DNA of 6,038 nucleotides from NCBI GenBank assembly GCA_946481225.1, contig CAMLNJ010000205.1, positions 1 to 6,038 on the forward strand. Reading direction: 5' to 3'. This DNA comes from an uncultured Verrucomicrobiota bacterium. Lineage in GTDB: Bacteria; Verrucomicrobiota; Verrucomicrobiae; Opitutales; Opitutaceae. This document shows positions 1 to 6,038 of the stretch, piece by piece (within the stretch, counting starts at the first letter, position 1; each line of letters opens with the position of its first letter). The translations under genes were made by a program, and so were the position numbers. Under the pieces are notes generated by a model that had not been told where the DNA came from, did not search any database, and saw only the letters and a program-made list of their open reading frames with translations.

Positions 1-2583
<2,583 letters not shown>

Positions 2584-2591
2584 GGCGGCCC

Positions 2592-2655
2592 GTGTAGCCA
2601 CGGCCGTGTCGGCCGTGCCCGTTCGCGCGCCCGGCCGACACGGCCGGGGCTACAC
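2592..2655. repeat. Long inverted repeat between convergent genes
   Basis: The left arm (2592-2615, beginning GTGTAGCCACGGCCGTG) and right arm (2632-2655, ending GGCCGGGGCTACAC) are complementary at 23 of 24 positions around a 16-base centre. It fills 64 of the 78 bases between the U32 stop and the stop of the minus-strand PDZ gene. A transcript from either strand could form a very stable hairpin, so it may end or protect both mRNAs. No T-run follows on either side, so it is not a classical intrinsic terminator. GTGTAGCC-CGGCCGTGTCGGCCG motifs look like a dispersed verrucomicrobial repeat, an impression from memory that needs a genome search. Confidence 0.9.
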
Positions 2656-2661
2656 TCCGGC

Positions 2662-4149
2662 TCACAGCCGCGACTCCGCCGGCAGCCCGTAATACTCCTT
2701 CACGCGCCGCGTCGCCGCCTCGAGCGTCGCGGCGTCGAGCACGAGCCGCTGCAAGCTGCGCCCCGACATGAACTCGAAGCGATGCACGCCGCCCTCCGCC
2801 GGCGTCTTCAACGCCTCGGCGAGGTCCGCCAACGTGGCGACCACGCGTCCGTTCACCTTGTCCACCACAAGCATCGTCGCGTCCTGATAACCGAGATTGA
2901 TCTCGTCGGGCAACACGCCGGTCAGCGCGACCAGCGACTTCCGTTTGTCGCTCGGCTCGCCGTATTGGTAATACTGGAGCCGGAACGGCGCGTATTTGCG
3001 CCACTCCTCGCCCCAGCCCCGCAGGAAAGGCTGCGCCAGCGGCTGAAACACGAGCCCGCCCGCCATGAGATACTTCGGCGCCCCGTTGAACACCTCGCGC
3101 GGCACGGTCTCGTCCGCGAAGTCCGCCTTCGGCACCGTGTAGTCGAGCATCAGCTCCTCCGCGCCGCGGCGCACCTTCAGCTTCACCTTCGCGCCGGCGA
3201 AGTGCCCGCGATTGGCGAGATTCTCCAACATCAGATGCCCGTAGTCCGGGTCGAGATAGTCGCCCTCGCTGTCGATCGCCCGCCCGTCGATCTCGAGCAG
3301 GATGTCGCGCGCGCGCGGCGATTTCGCCGGATCCGATTCGCGCCCCGCCGCGTGCACCACCGCGCCGCGCGGCTCGCCGTCGAGACCGAGTTCCTTGAGC
3401 AGGTCGGGATTGCTGCCCGGCTGCCAGGTGAAGTCGAAGTAGCCCAAGCCGGAGAACTTTCCCGCACGCCACGCATCCAGCACGCCGCGGATAAAAGGCG
3501 CGGGCAACGCGCCGCACACCCGCCCGCTTGAATAAGTCGTCAGGCCGATGAGCGCGCCGTCGCGCGCCAGCACCTCCGTCCAGCCGAGGCCGCCCAGGTC
3601 GGTGCTCACCTCGAGCTGCACGTGCGAAGCGAAGCCGAGCGCGCCCTCGCCCACCGTGAACTTGCCGAACTCCACGCGCCGGGACTCGAGGTTGCCGTCG
3701 CGCCAGCGCACGAGTTCGAACTCGGGCCCGGTGCCGACCTTCTCCGCCAGCGCCGCGGGCGCGAGGCCCTCCCAGAAGGTCGGCGCGGCGGCCTCGACCA
3801 AGGCGAGGTTCGACTGCGCGTCCCACCACTTCACGCGCGCGTCATACCATCGGCCGCGCCCGCCTTTTTGCACGCGCACCAAGGTGTGCGTCGGCAGATA
3901 CTGCGCCGTGGTAAGAATCTCGCCTGGCGCGACGACCACGCCGTGCTTGCGAATCGCGCGCGTCGGCTCGTTCCACGGCTGAAAGGCGTCGTAGACCTTG
4001 TAGGTCACCTCGATGCTCACGAGCGAGCGGTCCCAGCCGGCGCGCGGAAGCAGTTGCGCGCACGCCGCCGGGACGACCGCGAGGGCGAACCCGAGGAGCG
4101 CGACGACCGTCGCGACCGATACAAGACGAAGAAAAAAACGACGATGCAT
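2662..4149 (-). CDS. Exported HtrA/Deg9-like pseudoprotease with PDZ modules (catalytic triad lost)
   Basis: The protein has 495 residues from ATG 4149; a TTG at 4164 in the same frame is less likely because a GAGGA Shine-Dalgarno lies 8 bases before the ATG. Residues 1-32 form a signal peptide (HRRFFLR, then a hydrophobic stretch, probable cleavage after ACA32? region 29-31). Residues about 40-225 align with the trypsin-like domain of the neighbouring protease, but the catalytic positions are changed: the His of TNAH is Gln83 (ILTTAQ), the Asp of DLAL is Asn114 (SNLAL), and the Ser of GNSGGP falls at Trp190 in GGLGWTEV. Residues about 228-340 form a PDZ domain and about 355-490 a second, Deg9-type C-terminal PDZ module (KYLMAGGLVFQPL, LTGVLPDEIN, VVDKVNGRVV). 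I infer a non-proteolytic binding or regulatory subunit in the periplasm, derived by tandem duplication. The Ser alignment assumes no gap; the loss of the GNSGGP motif itself is certain. Confidence 0.88.
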   Translation of the reverse strand: MHRRFFLRLVSVATVVALLGFALAVVPAACAQLLPRAGWDRSLVSIEVTYKVYDAFQPWNEPTRAIRKHGVVVAPGEILTTAQYLPTHTLVRVQKGGRGRWYDARVKWWDAQSNLALVEAAAPTFWEGLAPAALAEKVGTGPEFELVRWRDGNLESRRVEFGKFTVGEGALGFASHVQLEVSTDLGGLGWTEVLARDGALIGLTTYSSGRVCGALPAPFIRGVLDAWRAGKFSGLGYFDFTWQPGSNPDLLKELGLDGEPRGAVVHAAGRESDPAKSPRARDILLEIDGRAIDSEGDYLDPDYGHLMLENLANRGHFAGAKVKLKVRRGAEELMLDYTVPKADFADETVPREVFNGAPKYLMAGGLVFQPLAQPFLRGWGEEWRKYAPFRLQYYQYGEPSDKRKSLVALTGVLPDEINLGYQDATMLVVDKVNGRVVATLADLAEALKTPAEGGVHRFEFMSGRSLQRLVLDAATLEAATRRVKEYYGLPAESRL

Positions 4150-4157
4150 GGCTGGGT

Positions 4158-4162
4158 TCCTC
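4158..4162 (-). promoter_or_regulatory. Shine-Dalgarno GAGGA overlapping the upstream stop codon
   Basis: Reading the minus strand, TGAGGA combines the TGA stop of the protease gene (4163-4161) with a GAGGA ribosome-binding site (4162-4158), 8 bases before the ATG at 4149. It decides the start of the pseudoprotease gene and suggests that ribosomes ending the first gene reinitiate on the second. Confidence 0.75.
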
Positions 4163-5717
4163 AAAAACGTTGGTCGGACACGACGCCGTAGGTGCGGATG
4201 ATCTCGGCGTGCGCCGCCTCGGCCGCGGCGCGGTCGAGCGCCTCGATCGGCCCCTCCTCGGGCCCCTCGAATTCGAAAACGTGGCGCGCCTCCTTGTTCC
4301 CGGCCAGCGCGCGCTTCACGTCCTCGATCCGCTCGATGCGCACGCCGTTGATGCGGTTGACCAGCATGCGGCCGCGCACCCCGAAGTCGGCGTTGACCGC
4401 GTGGGGCAGCACGCCCGCCAGCACCACAGGTTCGGGGCGCGCATTTTTCGGATCCTCCGCCTGGCGGTAGTGGAGCTCGTAGGCGAGTCGCGCGAGACTG
4501 TCGCCGAGGTAGTCGCGCCCGGTCTGCCCGACGGTTTCGAGGTAGTTGGCGCCGAGCGGCGTGAAGACGAGGCCGGCGTGGATGAAATAGCGTGGCGGCG
4601 CGTCGTATTGGCGGCCGGCGAGGCGGTCGCCGTCGTAGGCGGCCATGGGCAGCTCGATGTCGATCTCCTTGCCCTCGCGCCAGACCTTGAGCGCGAGCTT
4701 TTCACCCGCCTGCGGTTGTTGAAACGCCACGCCCGCCGCCACACGATTGCCGCGGTAGGGGATCATCGCGTCGCTGCCCACCGGGTAGCCGCCGGCCTCG
4801 AGCATCACGTCGTCGGGTCGCAACACCGTCGCCGCGGTGCCGTCGGGTCGCAGCCAGTCGACGCGCGCCCCGCGTCCGTCGTCCGCCAGGCCGAGCAGGC
4901 GCCGGTAGGCCGGATTTTGAAGTTCCTCGAAGCTCACGCCCGCCATCGGAAACCCGTCATAGCGGCCGTCCTTAACGTCGGTCAGGAAGTGGCACACCAC
5001 CTCCGGCGGAATGAAAAAGCCCGCGTTTTGCAGGCCCGGGATGCCTTGGAAAGCCACGCCCACGACCTTGTCGCCCTGAAACACCGGACCGCCGCTGTTT
5101 CCGGGATTGATCGCCGCGTCCGTCTGCACCGCGAGCCAGGCGCGGTTGCCCGGATGCGCATAGGGCTGGACCTCGATGCGCGACACCACGCCGCTCGTGA
5201 ACGACATCTGGTCTCCGCCGGCCGGATAGCCGCAGGTCACGACGGTCGACTGCACCCCGGGCAGCTCGCCGAACTCCAGCGCCTTCACGTCCTCGAGATC
5301 CTTCGGGTCGACCGGCTCGATCAGCGCCAGATCGCAATCATTCCCCGCAAACACGACCCGCGCCGGCAGGAGGCGGGGATCTTGATAACGTCGGATGAGA
5401 ATCTGCTTCGCCCACGCGATCACGTGCGCGTTGGTCATGATCCGCCCGCCCTCGATCACGAAACCCGTCCCCGACGAACGTCGGACCGGCTGGTAGCGCC
5501 ACGGCGCGTCATACACCGGCACCTGCGACGACACGAGGATCTGCACCACCGCCCGCTCCGGCGCCGCCGCGGCCACCGCCGGCGGCGGATTTTCCAGCAA
5601 AGTTCCCTCCGCCCGCGCCGTCGCGCCGTCGCAAACCGCCGGCAGCAACAACACCGCGCACAACACGCACCCCGCGATCCGGCGCGGGGCTTGTCCGGTC
5701 ATCCATTGAAAACGCAT
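4161..5717 (-). CDS. Exported trypsin-like serine protease, S1C HtrA/Deg9-like, with two PDZ modules
   Basis: The protein has 518 residues from ATG 5717. The frame stays open to a GTG at 5855, but those extra residues are low complexity and would bury the signal peptide; ATG 5702 (MTGQAPRRIAG) is an alternative start. Residues about 11-36 form a signal peptide with likely cleavage after ATARA36. The protease domain (about 50-245) has an intact triad: His98 in MTNAHV, Asp129 in DCDLAL and Ser208 in NPGNSGGP. SGVVSRIE and VQTDAAIN are also standard for the family. PDZ1 spans about 255-358 and a C-terminal PDZ-like module about 372-518 (RYFIHAGLVFTPL, LAGVLPHAVN, LVNRINGVRI). From memory, the layout and motifs such as CGYPAGGD and FTSGVVSRIE are closer to plant Deg9/Deg2-type proteases than to classical DegP. 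It probably degrades or processes envelope proteins. It is first in an operon with its pseudoprotease paralogue. Confidence 0.92.
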   Translation of the reverse strand: MRFQWMTGQAPRRIAGCVLCAVLLLPAVCDGATARAEGTLLENPPPAVAAAAPERAVVQILVSSQVPVYDAPWRYQPVRRSSGTGFVIEGGRIMTNAHVIAWAKQILIRRYQDPRLLPARVVFAGNDCDLALIEPVDPKDLEDVKALEFGELPGVQSTVVTCGYPAGGDQMSFTSGVVSRIEVQPYAHPGNRAWLAVQTDAAINPGNSGGPVFQGDKVVGVAFQGIPGLQNAGFFIPPEVVCHFLTDVKDGRYDGFPMAGVSFEELQNPAYRRLLGLADDGRGARVDWLRPDGTAATVLRPDDVMLEAGGYPVGSDAMIPYRGNRVAAGVAFQQPQAGEKLALKVWREGKEIDIELPMAAYDGDRLAGRQYDAPPRYFIHAGLVFTPLGANYLETVGQTGRDYLGDSLARLAYELHYRQAEDPKNARPEPVVLAGVLPHAVNADFGVRGRMLVNRINGVRIERIEDVKRALAGNKEARHVFEFEGPEEGPIEALDRAAAEAAHAEIIRTYGVVSDQRF

Positions 5718-5904
5718 CGCCCACCAGAGCATGCAGACCGGCCCCGACCGCAACGCCGCAAAGGAAAAAACCCCTCCGCCGGGAGCGCCGAGCCCCGGCT
5801 CGGCTTCTTCTTTCGCCCCGCTCTGCACGCCACGCCTCGCCGCCGTCCACCCCACGTCCGCCTTGCCGTCCCGCCCCGCCGCCCGCTATTTCGCACCGCC
5901 GCCC
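5718..5904. other. Divergent intergenic region between the protease and coaX genes
   Basis: This 187-base gap must hold the promoters for the protease operon (leftward) and possibly for coaX (rightward). I see no convincing -35/-10 pair on either strand; the base composition is very GC- and pyrimidine-rich. The only clear structure is the palindromic repeat at 5781-5807. Before the protease ATG there is only a weak GGTGGG, and before the coaX ATG no Shine-Dalgarno. The plus frame of coaX is open back to 5710, with an ATG at 5731, but the encoded stretch is low complexity. Confidence 0.55.
5781..5807. repeat. Palindromic dispersed element, intergenic copy 3
   Basis: Arms GCCGAGCC (5787-5794) and GGCTCGGC (5797-5804) are perfectly complementary around two bases. 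The 27-base unit matches the copy within the U32 gene at 780-806 at 24 positions. Unlike the two coding copies it is not followed by GCTCCNN heptamers. It lies between divergent genes, about 65 bases from the protease start. Confidence 0.75.
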
Positions 5905-6038
5905 ATGTCCGCTCCGACCGCCTCCGCCTCCCCCGCCCGTCCCGCCGCCGGCGCCTTGCTCTGCATCGACATCGGCAACACGCACACGCACCTCGCCTTC
6001 CACCGCGACGGCGTCCTGAGCGACCAGCGCGACATCCC
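5905..6038 (+). CDS. coaX: Type III pantothenate kinase, N-terminal part (3' partial)
   Basis: Forty-four codons are visible before the window ends. Residues 18-32 read LLCIDIGNTHTHLAF, the N-terminal phosphate-binding DxGNT strand-turn of the ASKHA-fold CoaX family, followed by HRDGVLSDQRDI. CoaX phosphorylates pantothenate in the first step of coenzyme A synthesis in the cytoplasm; family members need a monovalent cation and resist feedback by CoA. The chosen ATG gives a 17-residue Ala/Pro/Ser leader before the domain. A TTG at 5956 would give a start of the usual CoaX length, and an in-frame ATG at 5731 a much longer leader. None of the three has a clear Shine-Dalgarno. The identification rests on a short segment but the motif is distinctive. 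Confidence 0.85.
   Translation, partial: MSAPTASASPARPAAGALLCIDIGNTHTHLAFHRDGVLSDQRDI

Noticed and set aside
2592..2655. Inverted repeat as a classical rho-independent terminator
   Set aside because: No run of T follows either arm; the structure is better described as a REP-like inverted repeat that may still affect transcript ends.
2782..3531. 249-codon plus-strand frame opposite the pseudoprotease
   Set aside because: Antisense shadow rich in Arg, His and Leu with no domain or start signal.
4150..4164. TTG 4164 as start of the pseudoprotease
   Set aside because: ATG 4149 has a GAGGA site 8 bases upstream and gives a compact signal peptide; the TTG lies at the upstream stop with no site of its own.
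5718..5855. N-terminal extension of the protease to the GTG at 5855
   Set aside because: The 46 extra residues are low complexity, run through the palindromic repeat and would place the signal peptide internally; ATG 5717 or 5702 fits export.

Overview
This is a GC-rich window with strongly C/G-ending codons. It fits a Verrucomicrobiota bacterium of the Opitutaceae type. That assignment rests on base composition, the style of the dispersed repeats and the gene families; no taxonomic marker is present, so it is an inference of moderate confidence.

Layout: (i) 1-2583, plus strand: the 3' part of a large peptidase family U32 gene, whose start lies before the window. It carries two cysteine clusters, one in each of two U32-like halves. 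Its reading frame is interrupted twice, without loss of frame, by a palindrome-like element followed by a tract of 7-bp repeats. (ii) 2584-2661: a convergent intergenic gap almost filled by a near-perfect inverted repeat with 24-bp arms. (iii) 5717-2662, minus strand: a two-gene operon. The first gene (5717-4161) encodes an exported, apparently active trypsin-like (S1C, HtrA/Deg9-like) protease with an intact His-Asp-Ser triad and two PDZ-type modules. The second (4149-2662) encodes a tandem paralogue with the same architecture in which all three catalytic positions are replaced. The stop codon of the first gene overlaps the Shine-Dalgarno sequence of the second (TGAGGA), which suggests coupled translation. 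(iv) 5718-5904: a divergent gap that holds another copy of the palindrome found inside the U32 gene. (v) 5905 to the end, plus strand: the beginning of a type III pantothenate kinase gene (coaX).

How the genes work together: the protease and pseudoprotease look like an envelope protein-quality or processing unit in which the inactive partner may bind substrate or regulate the active one. The U32 protein is probably an RNA-modification enzyme of the RlhA/TrhP kind, and CoaX makes 4'-phosphopantothenate for coenzyme A; neither has an evident functional link to the protease pair. The most unusual features are the protease/pseudoprotease pair and the palindrome-plus-heptamer repeats that have been domesticated as protein linkers.
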